A DNA stretch of 64,000 nucleotides from Streptomyces pyxinicus (GCF_024753135.1 NZ_JANUGP010000027.1:53621-117620); one strand, 5' to 3'; numbered from the stretch's first letter, positions 41,299 through 50,043 are shown. Numbers and translations are program-made. Notes: generated by a model not told the origin, from the letters alone.

Positions 41299-42774
41299 GT
41301 GCCCTCCATGAACGAACTCGTACGCCAGCACACGGCCCTCGACGACTCCGATCTCGAATGGCTCCACCTGCTGGTCTCGGAGTGGCAACTGCTCTCCGAC
41401 CTCTCCTTCGCCGACCTGGTCCTGTGGGTCCCCACCCGGGACGGCACCCGGTACGTCTCGGTCGCCCAGATGCGCCCCAACACCGGCCCCACCTCCTACC
41501 AGGACGACATGGTCGGCCACCTGGTCCCGCGCGGCCGGCGCCCCATGCTGGACGCGGCGCTGGACGAGGGCCGGATCGTGCGCGAGGGCGACCCGGAGTG
41601 GCGTGAAGAGGTCCCCGTACGGGTCGAGTCCATCCCGGTACGGCGCGACGGCCGCGTCCTCGGCGTGATCGCCCGCAACACCAACCTGCTCACCGTGCGC
41701 ACCCCGAGCCGCCTGGAGCTGACCTACCTCCAGAGCGCCTCCGACCTCGCGCAGATGATCGCGGCCGGCGCCTTCCCCTTCCCCGGCCAGCAGGTCGACA
41801 TGGACGCCTCGCCCCGGGTCGGGGACGGACTGATCCGGCTGGACGCGGACGGCACCGTCCAGTACGCCTCCCCGAACGCGCTGTCCGCCTACCACCGGCT
41901 CGGCCTCGCCGCCGACCTGGTCGGCCACCACCTCGGGCACACCACCGCCGAACTCGCCCCGACCAGGGGCCCGGTGGATGAGGCGCTCGCCAAGTCGGCC
42001 AGCGGCTGGGCCCCGCGCGAGTTCGAGATCGAGGCCCACGACGGGGTGATCCAGTTCCGGGCCATCCCGCTCAAGCCCAAGGGCACCCGCATCGGTTCGC
42101 TGGTGCTGTGCCGGGACGTCACCGAACTGCGCCGTCGCGAACGCGAGTTGATCACCAAGGACGCGACCATCCGGGAGATCCACCACCGGGTGAAGAACAA
42201 CCTCCAGACGGTCGCCGCCCTGCTGCGCCTTCAGGCCCGCCGTATCGAGTCCGACCGCGGCCGGGAGGCCCTGGAGGAGGCGGTGCGCCGGGTCGGCTCC
42301 ATCGCCATCGTGCACGAGACGCTGTCCCAGAACCTGGACGAGCGGGTGGAGTTCGACGACATCGCCGACCGGGTGCTGGCGATGGTCGCCGAGATCTCAC
42401 CCGGAAAGGTGACCGGCCGGCGCACCGGACGGTTCGGGATACTCGACGCCGAGGTGGCGACCCCGCTGTCGATGGTCCTCACCGAGGTGCTCCAGAACGC
42501 CCTCGAACACGGTTTCCGGCAGGGCGACACAGGCACGGTCGAGGTCTCCGCGGTCCGGGGCGGCACCAGCAAGGAGGCCCGGCTGCTGGTCACCGTCCAG
42601 GACGACGGGGTCGGTCTGCCGGAGGGGTTCGACCCGCACCGCTCGGGCAACCTCGGCCTCCAGATCGTCCGCACCCTGGTGGAGGGCGAGTTGGGCGGCA
42701 CCTTCGACATGGTCCCGGCCCCGGAGCGGGGAACCCGGGTCGTCCTGGACCTTCCGGTGCGGGCACAGAAGTAG
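41299..42774 (+). CDS. pdtaS: PdtaS-like sensor histidine kinase (HisKA_2)
   Basis: 491 residues: N-terminal GAF-like histidine-kinase domain (residues ~5-150), PAS domain (~165-280), then a HisKA_2 dimerisation helix with REIHHRVKNNLQTVAALLRLQARR carrying the phospho-His, and a HATPase with NALEHG (N box) and DDGVGLPEGF (G1). This is the layout of PdtaS, which phosphorylates an ANTAR-type RNA-binding response regulator to control termination. The partner gene is not in this window. GTG start 41299; an ATG three codons later is possible. A dre-like site lies about 270 bases upstream. Confidence 0.92.
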   Translation: MPSMNELVRQHTALDDSDLEWLHLLVSEWQLLSDLSFADLVLWVPTRDGTRYVSVAQMRPNTGPTSYQDDMVGHLVPRGRRPMLDAALDEGRIVREGDPEWREEVPVRVESIPVRRDGRVLGVIARNTNLLTVRTPSRLELTYLQSASDLAQMIAAGAFPFPGQQVDMDASPRVGDGLIRLDADGTVQYASPNALSAYHRLGLAADLVGHHLGHTTAELAPTRGPVDEALAKSASGWAPREFEIEAHDGVIQFRAIPLKPKGTRIGSLVLCRDVTELRRRERELITKDATIREIHHRVKNNLQTVAALLRLQARRIESDRGREALEEAVRRVGSIAIVHETLSQNLDERVEFDDIADRVLAMVAEISPGKVTGRRTGRFGILDAEVATPLSMVLTEVLQNALEHGFRQGDTGTVEVSAVRGGTSKEARLLVTVQDDGVGLPEGFDPHRSGNLGLQIVRTLVEGELGGTFDMVPAPERGTRVVLDLPVRAQK

Positions 42775-42832
42775 CCGACGGGGCCAGGCCGGCCGGAGGT
42801 TGAGGAATCTGGCCGCGCTCGGGACAGCAGAA

Positions 42833-42860
42833 AGCCCCGGACCGTTTTCGGTCCGAGGCT
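42833..42860. terminator. bidirectional terminator between pdtaS and wblE
   Basis: AGCC-C-CGGACCG, loop TTTT, CGGTCCG-A-GGCT: an 11-bp stem with one internal mismatch between convergent genes. Confidence 0.85.
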
Positions 42861-42980
42861 CGTGCTCGTTGCTGCTCTGCTAGCGGCATCGGGGGATACT
42901 GCGCGCTGCGGCTCGGGGGCGGGAGATGCGTGCGTGCTGCACGCGCCGCCAAGCTCAGGCTGTCAGCAGGGGTGGGAGTG

Positions 42981-43238
42981 TCAGGCGGAGGCCTGACGAG
43001 CCCGGTTGCGGGCGGCGCGGCGCTTCATGGCACGGCGCTCGTCCTCGCTGAGACCACCCCAGACGCCGGAGTCCTGACCGGACTCAAGCGCCCACTGCAG
43101 GCACTGCTCGATAACCGGGCAGCGACGGCAGACGGCCTTGGCTTCCTCGATCTGCAGCAGCGCAGGACCGGTGTTGCCGATGGGGAAGAAGAGCTCGGGG
43201 TCTTCCTCGCGGCAAACGGCGTTGTGACGCCAGTCCAT
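42981..43238 (-). CDS. wblE: WhiB-like [4Fe-4S] regulator WblE
   Basis: An 85-residue Wbl protein with the four cluster ligands Cys9, Cys37, Cys40 and Cys46 (C-x2-C-x5-C spacing), the GVWGGLSEDER turn and a basic C-terminus (RRAMKRRAARNRARQ) that contacts DNA. The sequence matches Streptomyces WblE, the counterpart of mycobacterial WhiB1-type proteins; wblE is essential-like and tied to oxidative stress. GGAGAGG precedes the ATG. The upstream region has a 14-base palindrome (43283-43296) and no good sigma-R promoter that I could see. Confidence 0.95.
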   Translation of the reverse strand: MDWRHNAVCREEDPELFFPIGNTGPALLQIEEAKAVCRRCPVIEQCLQWALESGQDSGVWGGLSEDERRAMKRRAARNRARQASA

Positions 43239-43282
43239 GGCTGCTACCTCTCCTTGGTATTACGTGCAAGTTGCTTGTGAAT

Positions 43283-43296
43283 GTGAACGCTTTCAC
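43283..43296. promoter_or_regulatory. palindrome GTGAACGCTTTCAC upstream of wblE
   Basis: An inverted repeat GTGAA-N4-TTCAC lies 45 bases before the wblE start in an AT-richer leader. It could be an operator or a short RNA hairpin. No regulator is known to me for it. The ~260 bases from here to the lipid kinase gene hold no other supported feature. Confidence 0.4.
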
Positions 43297-43558
43297 GAAT
43301 CCCTCAACAAGTGAAGGGCCAGCCGCCGCGTCTTCCCCGGCGGGGTCCTGAGTTTGAGGAGGGGTTCCGGTGATCAGTGGAGGCCGTTCCTGCGGGCCGT
43401 CCCGATCGCCACGTAGAGACTCGCAAACCTCAGCGGCGGATACAACCCCTTCCGGAAAGTTTTTTTTGATTCCTCGGTGTCGACTAGGTCACAGCCGTAC
43501 TTCCATGGGGTGGATCCTGGCCTAAACGTTCGAGTGAAAGGACTTTTGCGTCTTCCGC

Positions 43559-44527
43559 TCACACAATCACACGCAGTGCACGGCGTACGCCTGTGAACGT
43601 CACGCTGGTTCGCAGCCCCAGGTGGTCACCGTCCATCTGGAGGGGCAGAGGCACCTTCGAATGCAAGGTGAAGCGGTCCAGATCGTGCAGCGAGAGGGCG
43701 TGCCTGCCATGGGGTCCCCGCTCGGGGGACGAAGTGAGCAACTGGGTGCCATACCGGGCAACGGCGGCCGTCGAGAGGCGGCTGAGACCGAGCACATCGA
43801 TACCGGTATCGAACGAGGCCTTAGGTGACGTGTACATCGGGCGATTGCCGAGATACGTCCACGGGGACGTGTTCGAGACTATGGCGACGACCAGATCCCC
43901 GACCGGTTCCTCGCCGGCCCGCTCCAGCGTGATCGTGCCGTGCCGGCGATGCGGCTCGCCCAGGAACTGCCGGACCACCTGGCGCACGTAGAGCGCGTGC
44001 GTCGACTTCTTGCCCCGCTCCCGCTGCTGCTCGACCCGCCCCACCACCCCGGCGTCGAACCCGAGCCCGGCGTTGAAGGTGAACCAGCGGTCCGGCACCG
44101 CCTCGTCCTCGGTGCCGGGTGTACCCGAGGTCAGCCCCAGGCCGATCACCCGCTCCCGGCGCTCACGCAGCGCGTCCAGCAGGGCGCCGGTCGCCTCGAC
44201 CGGGTCGTTGGGCAGCCCCAGGGCGCGCGCGAACACGTTGGTGGATCCGCCCGGTACGACGGCCAGCCCGGGCAGCCGCTCCGGGTCGGGCCCGGTGTGC
44301 AGCAGTCCGTTGACCACCTCGTTGACCGTGCCGTCGCCGCCGAGCGCCACCACCAGGTCGATGTCGTCGCTCTCCGCCGCCTGCCGGCCCAGGTCGCGGG
44401 CGTGGCCGCGGTACTCGGTGGTGACGGCCTCCAGCTTCATCTCGCTGGCCAGTGCGTGGATCAGAACGTCACGCCTGCGTGCGCTTGTGGTGGTAGCCGC
44501 CGGATTGACCACGAGAAGTGCACGCAT
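43559..44527 (-). CDS. diacylglycerol kinase family lipid kinase
   Basis: A 322-residue DAGK-catalytic-domain protein. N-terminal LLVVNPAA and the nucleotide-binding VVALGGDGTVNEVVNGLL are followed by VPGGSTNVFARALGLP and the later GLGFDAGVV segment. Members phosphorylate diacylglycerol or related lipids at the membrane and have roles in phospholipid turnover or, in actinobacteria, phosphatidylinositol-type lipids. Complete. The lipid substrate cannot be read from the sequence. Confidence 0.93.
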   Translation of the reverse strand: MRALLVVNPAATTTSARRRDVLIHALASEMKLEAVTTEYRGHARDLGRQAAESDDIDLVVALGGDGTVNEVVNGLLHTGPDPERLPGLAVVPGGSTNVFARALGLPNDPVEATGALLDALRERRERVIGLGLTSGTPGTEDEAVPDRWFTFNAGLGFDAGVVGRVEQQRERGKKSTHALYVRQVVRQFLGEPHRRHGTITLERAGEEPVGDLVVAIVSNTSPWTYLGNRPMYTSPKASFDTGIDVLGLSRLSTAAVARYGTQLLTSSPERGPHGRHALSLHDLDRFTLHSKVPLPLQMDGDHLGLRTSVTFTGVRRALRVIV

Positions 44528-44657
44528 GCATGGCAGCGTACCTACTGGGTGGTACCCGGCCCAGACCGAGGTAGGGATCCGGTAAGAGGGGAGGGCGTGA
44601 GCCCGGACACCCGACCGGGCCCCGAGGGGGTGCGGGCCCGGCGGCTACCCTGCTGGG

Positions 44658-45164
44658 GTGAGCCGTGAGCAGAAGCGCGTCCAGGAATCCGTGGACACCA
44701 CCGACACCGCCCGCGCGGACACCACCGGCGCGAACACCGCCGAGCCGGCCACCGCCGGCGCCGCCGGGCCGCGTCCGCGCCGGGTGACGTACGCGGCCGT
44801 GCTCGCGGGTATCGAGGGGATCGCCCTGCTGGCCGGCGGTCTGTGGGTGCTGGTGCGGGGCATCGCCGGGGGCGCGGACGACCGGCAGCAGGCCGTGACG
44901 CTCGGCATCACCCTTGTCGTGCTCGCGCTGCTGCCGCTGCTCGCCGCGCGTGGGCTGCTGCTGTGCCGCCGCTGGAGCCGGGGCCCGGCGATGATCACTC
45001 AGCTCATGGCCCTGCCGGTGGCCTACAGCCTGCTGCAGGCCGACAGCATGGCCATCCCGGCCGGTATCGCGCTGGCCGTCGTCGCCGTCGCGGCCCTGGT
45101 GCTGCTCGTCAACGGCGAGACGACCCGGGCCCTGGGCATCAAGGGGCCGGGCCGCACCGAGTGA
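44658..45164 (+). CDS. four-helix membrane protein of unknown function
   Basis: 168 residues. The first 40 are hydrophilic and Thr/Ala-rich (TDTARADTTGANTAEPATAGAAG), then four hydrophobic helices follow (YAAVLAGIEGIALLAGGLWVLV, AVTLGITLVVLALLPLLAARGLLL, and two more). A typical small Streptomyces integral membrane protein. GTG start. It converges on sigH with a 21-base gap. No functional motif is visible. Confidence 0.82.
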   Translation: MSREQKRVQESVDTTDTARADTTGANTAEPATAGAAGPRPRRVTYAAVLAGIEGIALLAGGLWVLVRGIAGGADDRQQAVTLGITLVVLALLPLLAARGLLLCRRWSRGPAMITQLMALPVAYSLLQADSMAIPAGIALAVVAVAALVLLVNGETTRALGIKGPGRTE

Positions 45165-45185
45165 CCCGGCTGCCTCACGGGCGGA

Positions 45186-46349
45186 CTACTCCTCGACGAG
45201 CAGCTTCTCCCGCAGCTGGGCCAGCGTGCGCGCCAGCAGCCGGGAGACGTGCATCTGCGAGATGCCGACCTCCTGCGCGATCTGCGACTGGGTCATGTTC
45301 CCGAAGAAGCGCAGCAGCAGGATCCGCTTCTCGCGCGGTGGCAGGTCCTCCAGCAGCGGCTTGAGGGACTCGCGGTACTCCACGCCCTCCAGCGCCTCGT
45401 CCTCGGCGCCGAGGGTGTCGGCCACCGCCGGGGACTCGTCGTCGGTGTCGGGGACGTCCAGGGACAGCGTGGAGTAGGCGTTCGCCGACTCCAGGCCCTC
45501 CAGGACCTCCTCCTCGGAGATGGCCAGCTTCTCGGCCAGCTCGTGCACCGTGGGGGAGCGGCCGTGCAGCTGGGACAGCTCGGCCGTCGCCGTGGTCAGC
45601 GCGAGCCGCAGCTCCTGGAGCCGGCGCGGCACCCGCACCGCCCAGCCCTTGTCGCGGAAGTGCCGCTTGATCTCGCCGACCACGGTCGGGGTGGCGTACG
45701 TGGAGAACTCCACACCCCGCTCCGGGTCGAAGCGGTCGACCGACTTGATCAGCCCGATGGTGGCGACCTGGGTGAGGTCGTCGAGCGGCTCGCCGCGGTT
45801 GCGGAAGCGGCGGGCCAGGTGCTCCACGAGCGGCAGATGCATCCGCACCAGCCGGTTGCGCAGCTCCGCGTACTCCGTGCTGCCCGTGTCCAGCCCGCGC
45901 AGCTCGACGAAGAGCGCCCGCGCCCCGGTGCGGTCGTGCGGATCGTGCGGTACGGCGCGGACGGCCTCCGCGGCCGGCGCGTCGTCCTCGGCGTTTCGCT
46001 CGTGCTCGCTCATCGTCCGGCCCGTAGCCCTTCCCCGTGCCCCCGTCCCGCGGCCGGCGGGACCGACCGCGCCGCGTCCTGCCGCGGGTGTGCCCCGCGC
46101 GGCGGTGTCGCCGCCGTGCGCCGGGTCGCCCTCCGGGTGCGGTCTGGCCTGTTCGGGAATGCCGTCGATGCCCTCCGCCGTCTGCCGGAACACGGCCGGG
46201 GCGCCGTCCCCGGGCGTCTCGGCCGCGCGTCCGCCCCGGACCTCGCCCGGGCGGTCAGGTCCCCATGACCCAGGGGCCGCGCCGTCACCGGCCGGCAGCT
46301 CCCGTGTGCCGCGCTCTTCGTCCCGCACCGGACCGTCCCCGTTCCTCAC
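45186..46349 (-). CDS. sigH: SigB-type stress sigma factor SigH
   Basis: 387 residues from GTG 46349, which overlaps the prsH stop (GTGA). An internal ATG at 46013 (MSEHERNAED) would give 275 residues. Regions 2, 3 and 4 of the SigF/SigB subfamily are intact (PLDDLTQVATIGLIKSVDRFDPERGVEFSTYATPTVVGEIKRHFRDKGWAVRVPR split over region 2; MTQSQIAQEVGISQMHVSRLLARTLAQL in region 4). S. coelicolor SigH acts in osmotic stress and aerial development and is made in several N-terminal forms; the 112-residue Gly/Pro/Arg-rich extension here fits that. Confidence 0.88.
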   Translation of the reverse strand: MRNGDGPVRDEERGTRELPAGDGAAPGSWGPDRPGEVRGGRAAETPGDGAPAVFRQTAEGIDGIPEQARPHPEGDPAHGGDTAARGTPAAGRGAVGPAGRGTGARGRATGRTMSEHERNAEDDAPAAEAVRAVPHDPHDRTGARALFVELRGLDTGSTEYAELRNRLVRMHLPLVEHLARRFRNRGEPLDDLTQVATIGLIKSVDRFDPERGVEFSTYATPTVVGEIKRHFRDKGWAVRVPRRLQELRLALTTATAELSQLHGRSPTVHELAEKLAISEEEVLEGLESANAYSTLSLDVPDTDDESPAVADTLGAEDEALEGVEYRESLKPLLEDLPPREKRILLLRFFGNMTQSQIAQEVGISQMHVSRLLARTLAQLREKLLVEE

Positions 46350-46774
46350 GCCGGGCCGGGGCCCGCGCCGCGCTGTTTGTAGAGGCTGATCGACACGGTC
46401 CTGTCCTCGTCGACGGCGGACGAGACCTTGCCCGCGAGGGCCGACAGCACGGTCCAGGCGAAGGTGTCCCGCGAGGGGGCGTGGCCGTCCGTCGTCGGCG
46501 CCGAGACCGTGACTTCCAGCGAGTCGTCGACGAGCCGGAAGACGCAGCTGAGCACGGAGCCGGGAACGGCTTGCTGGAGCAGGATCGCGCAGGCCTCGTC
46601 CACGGCGATGCGCAGGTCCTCGATCTCGTCCAGGGTGAAGTCCAAGCGGGCCGCCAGACCGGCCGTGGCCGTCCGCAGCACCGACAGGTAGGCACCCGCA
46701 GCCGGAAGCCGGACTTCCACGAAGTCCTGGTTCGCCGCGGGCTCGCCTGCGATCTGGGACACCCTCACCTCCAT
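46346..46774 (-). CDS. prsH: anti-sigma factor PrsH (RsbW-like kinase fold)
   Basis: A 142-residue HATPase_c_2 protein like RsbW. The helix LDEIEDLRIAVDEACAILLQQ carries the N-box Glu/Asn-like residues, and the C-terminal strand includes TVSISLYKQ. In S. coelicolor PrsH (UshX) binds and holds SigH. Its stop overlaps the long SigH start, so the pair is translated together. The ATG at 46774 is used; in-frame GTGs a few codons later follow a better GGAGGTGAG and could be the true start. Confidence 0.9.
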   Translation of the reverse strand: MEVRVSQIAGEPAANQDFVEVRLPAAGAYLSVLRTATAGLAARLDFTLDEIEDLRIAVDEACAILLQQAVPGSVLSCVFRLVDDSLEVTVSAPTTDGHAPSRDTFAWTVLSALAGKVSSAVDEDRTVSISLYKQRGAGPGPA

Positions 46775-46784
46775 GGTGGTACAA

Positions 46785-47089
46785 GCTTTACGGGGCCGGG
46801 GGTCGCCCCCCGGGGGTAACGCGTACGTGGTTCAGCGGTGACGCTATCGCGCTCCGAACGTTCCCGTCCCGGGACCCCGACCCCTTGGCGTCACTCACAG
46901 TAAACCCGCGGATACGCTCCGTGTCTAGGGGGTCGGCGGGCCCAAATGGGAAGAGCGCGCGCCGGGTTGACGTACCCAGGCGTCCGACGCTCGAACCGTC
47001 GTGCGGCAGCGGCCACTTGCAGTGTCACACGAAAACACTGCCGACCGGGAACACGGGCCGCCCGGCGGGACGGTTCGGACCCACACGTG
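46785..47089. other. prsH-sigH upstream region, about 300 bases without a gene
   Basis: Contains GC-rich inverted repeats close to prsH (CCCCCGGGGGG) and, further up, ACTGTGAGTGACG on the minus strand, which resembles half of a BldD-type site. In S. coelicolor one sigH promoter is repressed by BldD, so promoters are expected here, but none is clear enough to mark. Confidence 0.4.
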
Positions 47090-47150
47090 TCACACCAGCA
47101 CCTGTCACATCAGTGCGTCTCACACCAGTCAGTGCGTCTCACACCAGCAC
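47090..47150. repeat. degenerate direct repeats around the zinc-finger gene stop
   Basis: TCACACCAGCAC, TCACATCAGTGCG, TCTCACACCAGTCAGTGCG and TCTCACACCAGCAC occur head to tail; CAGTGCGTCTCACACCAG is present twice, 18 bases apart (from 47111 and 47129). The last copy contains the stop codon of the zinc-finger gene, so the repeats look like small duplications of that gene end. Confidence 0.7.
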
Positions 47151-47399
47151 GTGGTCGACGAAGCACCACCGCCAGTCCTCGCCCGGTTCGAAGGTCCGCA
47201 TCACCGGATGACCCGACTCCTCATGATGCCCCGTCGCGTGCCGGTTCGGCGAGGAATCGCAGCAGCCGACATGGCCGCAGGTCAGACAGAGCCGCAGCTG
47301 CACGGGATGGGTGCCGTCCCGCAGACACTCCAGGCAGGTCTCGCTCTGCGGCTCCGGTTCCGGGTGCGGCAGCGCGGACGCGTGCGTGCACTGTTTCAT
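47139..47399 (-). CDS. UBP-type zinc-finger protein
   Basis: 86 residues: a ZnF_UBP domain with CxxC pairs and His ligands in order (CTHA..., CLECLRDG, LRLCLTCGHVGCCDSSPNRHATGHHEESGHPV, then WRWCFVDH). In eukaryotes this fold binds free ubiquitin C-termini; in bacteria the stand-alone form is common in actinobacteria and its ligand is unknown. The ATG at 47399 is used. Divergent from the antiporter gene. The stop lies in a short direct-repeat tract. Confidence 0.9.
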   Translation of the reverse strand: MKQCTHASALPHPEPEPQSETCLECLRDGTHPVQLRLCLTCGHVGCCDSSPNRHATGHHEESGHPVMRTFEPGEDWRWCFVDHVLV

Positions 47400-47457
47400 G
47401 ATTGCCAGATTACGACGGGTGTGCGGGTGACCGCGCGGAAAGAGGGCGGGCGAGGAC

Positions 47458-49053
47458 ATGGACGTGATGCCGCTGCTGATGCTGGTGGCGGGCAGTGTCG
47501 CCGTGGCGGGGGCCGCCCGGCGCACACCGGTGCCGGCACCGCTGCTGCTGGTGGCCGTCGGGCTGGCGGTCTCCTATCTCCCCGGGGTCCCGCACTACGG
47601 ACTGGACCCCGAGGTCGTGCTGCCCCTGGTGCTGCCGCCGCTGCTGTACAAGGAGGGCACCGAGAGTTCGTACCTGGACCTGCGGGCGCAGAAGCGACCC
47701 GTGGGTCTGCTGTCGATCGGGTACGTGCTGTTCGCGACCTTCGTCGTCGGCTGGGTCGCCTATCTAGTCGTCCCCGGCCTGCCGCTGCCCGCCGCCCTGG
47801 TGCTGGGCGCCGTGGTGGCCCCGACGGACGCGGTCGCCGCCGCCGCGATCGCGCGCCGCGTGGGACTGCCGTCCCGCATCACCACGATCCTTCAGGGCGA
47901 GTCCCTGCTCAACGACGCGACCGCGATCACCGCCTACAAGGTGGCCCTCGCCGCGGCCGTCGGCGAGGGCGCCACCTGGGCCGGCGGTATCGAGGAGTTC
48001 CTGCGGGCCGCGGTCGGCGGCGTCGTCGTCGGACTGGTGCTCATGGTGCCGATCCACTGGCTGCGCACGCGCCTGAAGGAAGCGCTGCTCCAGAACACCC
48101 TGTCCCTGCTGATCCCGTTCTTCGCCTACGCCGTCGCCGAGCAGTTCCACGGCTCCGGCGTCCTCGCGGTCGTCGTGGTGGCCGTCTATCTCGGGCACCG
48201 CGCGTGGGAGGTCGACTTCGCCACCCGGCTCCAGGAGGAGGCGGTCTGGCGCATGGTCGCCTTCCTGCTGGAGTCGGCGGTCTTCGCGCTGATCGGGCTC
48301 CAGCTGCCGGTGGTGCTGCGGGGCATCCGCGAGTACCAGGGCATGGACGCCCTCTGGTACGCGGTCGTGGTCTTCGTCGTGGTCGTGGCGGCCCGCTTCG
48401 TGTGGGTGTATCCGGCGGCCTTCCTGCCCCGCCTGCTCTCCCGCAAGATCCGCGAACGCGAGGAGAACCCCACCTGGCGGGCGCCGATCGTCACCTCGTG
48501 GGCCGCGATGCGCGGTGTGGTGTCGCTGGCCATCGCCTTCTCCATCCCGCTCACGGTGCACGACGGCAGTCCCTTCCCGCAGCGCGACCTGATCCTCCTG
48601 CTCACCTTCGCCACCGTGATCGGCACCCTGGTCGCCCAGGGCCTCACCCTGGCGCCGCTCATCCGGCTGCTGAAGTTCCCCGGCCGCGACCAGCAGGCCG
48701 AGACCCTCGCCGAGGCCAACGCCCAGGCACAGGCCTCGCTGGCCGCCGAGAGCCGCCTCGACGAACTCCTCTCCGACGACCGCAACGCCCTGCCCCCGCC
48801 ACTGGCCGACCGGCTGCGCCGGGTGCTGGAACGCCGCCGCAACGCCGTCTGGGAGCGGCTCGGCCAGGCCAACCCCGTCACCGGGGAGTCCGTGGACGAC
48901 ACCTACCGCCGGCTGTCCCGCGAGATGATCGGCGCCGAGCGGGAGGTCTTCGTCAGGCTCCGCGACCTGCGCTACATCGACGACGAGATGCTCCGCGCCC
49001 TGCTGCGCCGCCTGGACCTGGAGGAGGCGGCGGTCTACCGGGAGACGGCGTGA
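47458..49053 (+). CDS. CPA1-family Na+/H+ antiporter
   Basis: 531 residues with about 12 membrane helices followed by a ~120-residue soluble tail. Ion-binding residues are in the GAVVAPTDAVAAAAI (helix with Asp) and QGESLLNDATAITAYKVAL (ND motif) segments typical of NhaP/NHE proteins, and WAAMRGVVSLAIAFSIP matches the conserved Arg region. It should exchange Na+ (or K+) for H+ at the plasma membrane for pH and salt homeostasis, which fits a position near the osmotic sigma factor gene. Confidence 0.93.
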   Translation: MDVMPLLMLVAGSVAVAGAARRTPVPAPLLLVAVGLAVSYLPGVPHYGLDPEVVLPLVLPPLLYKEGTESSYLDLRAQKRPVGLLSIGYVLFATFVVGWVAYLVVPGLPLPAALVLGAVVAPTDAVAAAAIARRVGLPSRITTILQGESLLNDATAITAYKVALAAAVGEGATWAGGIEEFLRAAVGGVVVGLVLMVPIHWLRTRLKEALLQNTLSLLIPFFAYAVAEQFHGSGVLAVVVVAVYLGHRAWEVDFATRLQEEAVWRMVAFLLESAVFALIGLQLPVVLRGIREYQGMDALWYAVVVFVVVVAARFVWVYPAAFLPRLLSRKIREREENPTWRAPIVTSWAAMRGVVSLAIAFSIPLTVHDGSPFPQRDLILLLTFATVIGTLVAQGLTLAPLIRLLKFPGRDQQAETLAEANAQAQASLAAESRLDELLSDDRNALPPPLADRLRRVLERRRNAVWERLGQANPVTGESVDDTYRRLSREMIGAEREVFVRLRDLRYIDDEMLRALLRRLDLEEAAVYRETA

Positions 49054-49065
49054 CGGGAAGGCACC

Positions 49066-49100
49066 CTCGTCGCTCGTCGCTCGTCGCTCGTCGCTCGCCG
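49066..49100 (+). repeat. heptanucleotide tandem repeat CTCGTCG, five units
   Basis: Four perfect CTCGTCG units and one CTCGCCG, between the convergent antiporter and desulfhydrase-like genes. A length-variable simple repeat in non-coding DNA. Confidence 0.9.
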
Positions 49101-49101
49101 C

Positions 49102-49983
49102 TCAGGCGGTGATGACGGCCGCCACCGTCGTCCCGCGCGCGAAGGCGCCCTCGCCGGCCAGGGTGACGAGGGCGTACAGCAACTTGGCGACATACAGCCG
49201 CTCCACGGCCAGCCCGTGCCGTGCCTCGAAATCCTCTGCGAACGCGGTGAGTTCGGGGCCGGTACGGGCGTAGCCGCCGAAGTGGAAGCGCTCGTCCAGC
49301 GACCACTCGCCGCGCCGGCCGCCGAAGGCACGTTCCTGCAAGTCCTGTATCTCCGCCCCCAGGAAACCGCCCTTCAGCACCGGCACCCCAAGCGCCCGCT
49401 GCCCGCTCCCGAGACCCGCCGCCAGCCCGGCCAGCGTGCCTCCCGTGCCGCAGGCGATCGCCACGACGTCGGCCGCCCCGCGCAGTTCCGCGCCGAGCGC
49501 GCGGCAGCCCCGTACCGCCGCGGTGTTGCTGCCGCCCTCCGGCACGACGTACGCGTCCTCGGCGCCGGCCGTCCGCAGGATGCCGGCCAGCGTCTCCGGC
49601 TCGGTCTTGCGCCGGTACGTCGCCCGGTCCACGAAGCACAGCCGCATGCCGTCGGCCGCGCACCGGGCCAGGGACCGGTTGAGCGGGCGGTCGGCCAGCT
49701 CCTGGCCGCGCACCACGCCGACCGTCGGGAAGCCGAGCAGCCGGCCCGCGGCGGCGGTGGCCCGCAGATGGTTGGAGTAGGCGCCGCCGAACGTGACCAG
49801 CGCGCGGCCTCCGGCCCGTTCGATGTTCGGCACCAGCTTGCGCCACTTGTTGCCGATCAGGTCCGGGTGGATCAGGTCGTCCCGCTTGAGCAGCAGCCGG
49901 ACCCCGTGACGCCCGAAACGCTCGTCGCGCGCCTCCCGCAGCGGGGAGGGGAGCCGGGGGGAGAGGGGGAGTGTGCTGGTCAC
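49102..49983 (-). CDS. PLP-dependent D-cysteine desulfhydrase / ACC deaminase family
   Basis: A 293-residue fold-type II PLP enzyme. The PLP Lys is in LIGNKWRKLVPNI, the substrate site SNHLRATAAAG follows, and the phosphate-binding loop is GTGGTLAGLAAGL. Members deaminate 1-aminocyclopropane-1-carboxylate or break D-cysteine to pyruvate, H2S and ammonia; the residues that separate the two activities cannot be judged with confidence here, and D-cysteine desulfhydrase is the safer label. GTG start at 49983. Monocistronic. Confidence 0.87.
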   Translation of the reverse strand: MTSTLPLSPRLPSPLREARDERFGRHGVRLLLKRDDLIHPDLIGNKWRKLVPNIERAGGRALVTFGGAYSNHLRATAAAGRLLGFPTVGVVRGQELADRPLNRSLARCAADGMRLCFVDRATYRRKTEPETLAGILRTAGAEDAYVVPEGGSNTAAVRGCRALGAELRGAADVVAIACGTGGTLAGLAAGLGSGQRALGVPVLKGGFLGAEIQDLQERAFGGRRGEWSLDERFHFGGYARTGPELTAFAEDFEARHGLAVERLYVAKLLYALVTLAGEGAFARGTTVAAVITA

Positions 49984-50043
49984 GGGTTCATTGTCGCGCG
50001 AAGGCGGGGCCGGTTCGGGTGCCGTGGCCTCCGTGGCCCCCGG

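Noticed and set aside
43239..43400. Sigma-R promoter for wblE
   Set aside because: No GGAAT/GGGAA-N18-GTT arrangement on the minus strand; only isolated halves.
47090..47150. CRISPR-like array from the repeats near the zinc-finger gene
   Set aside because: Units are short, uneven and without unique spacers; simple sequence duplication. No CRISPR array or cas gene is present in the window.
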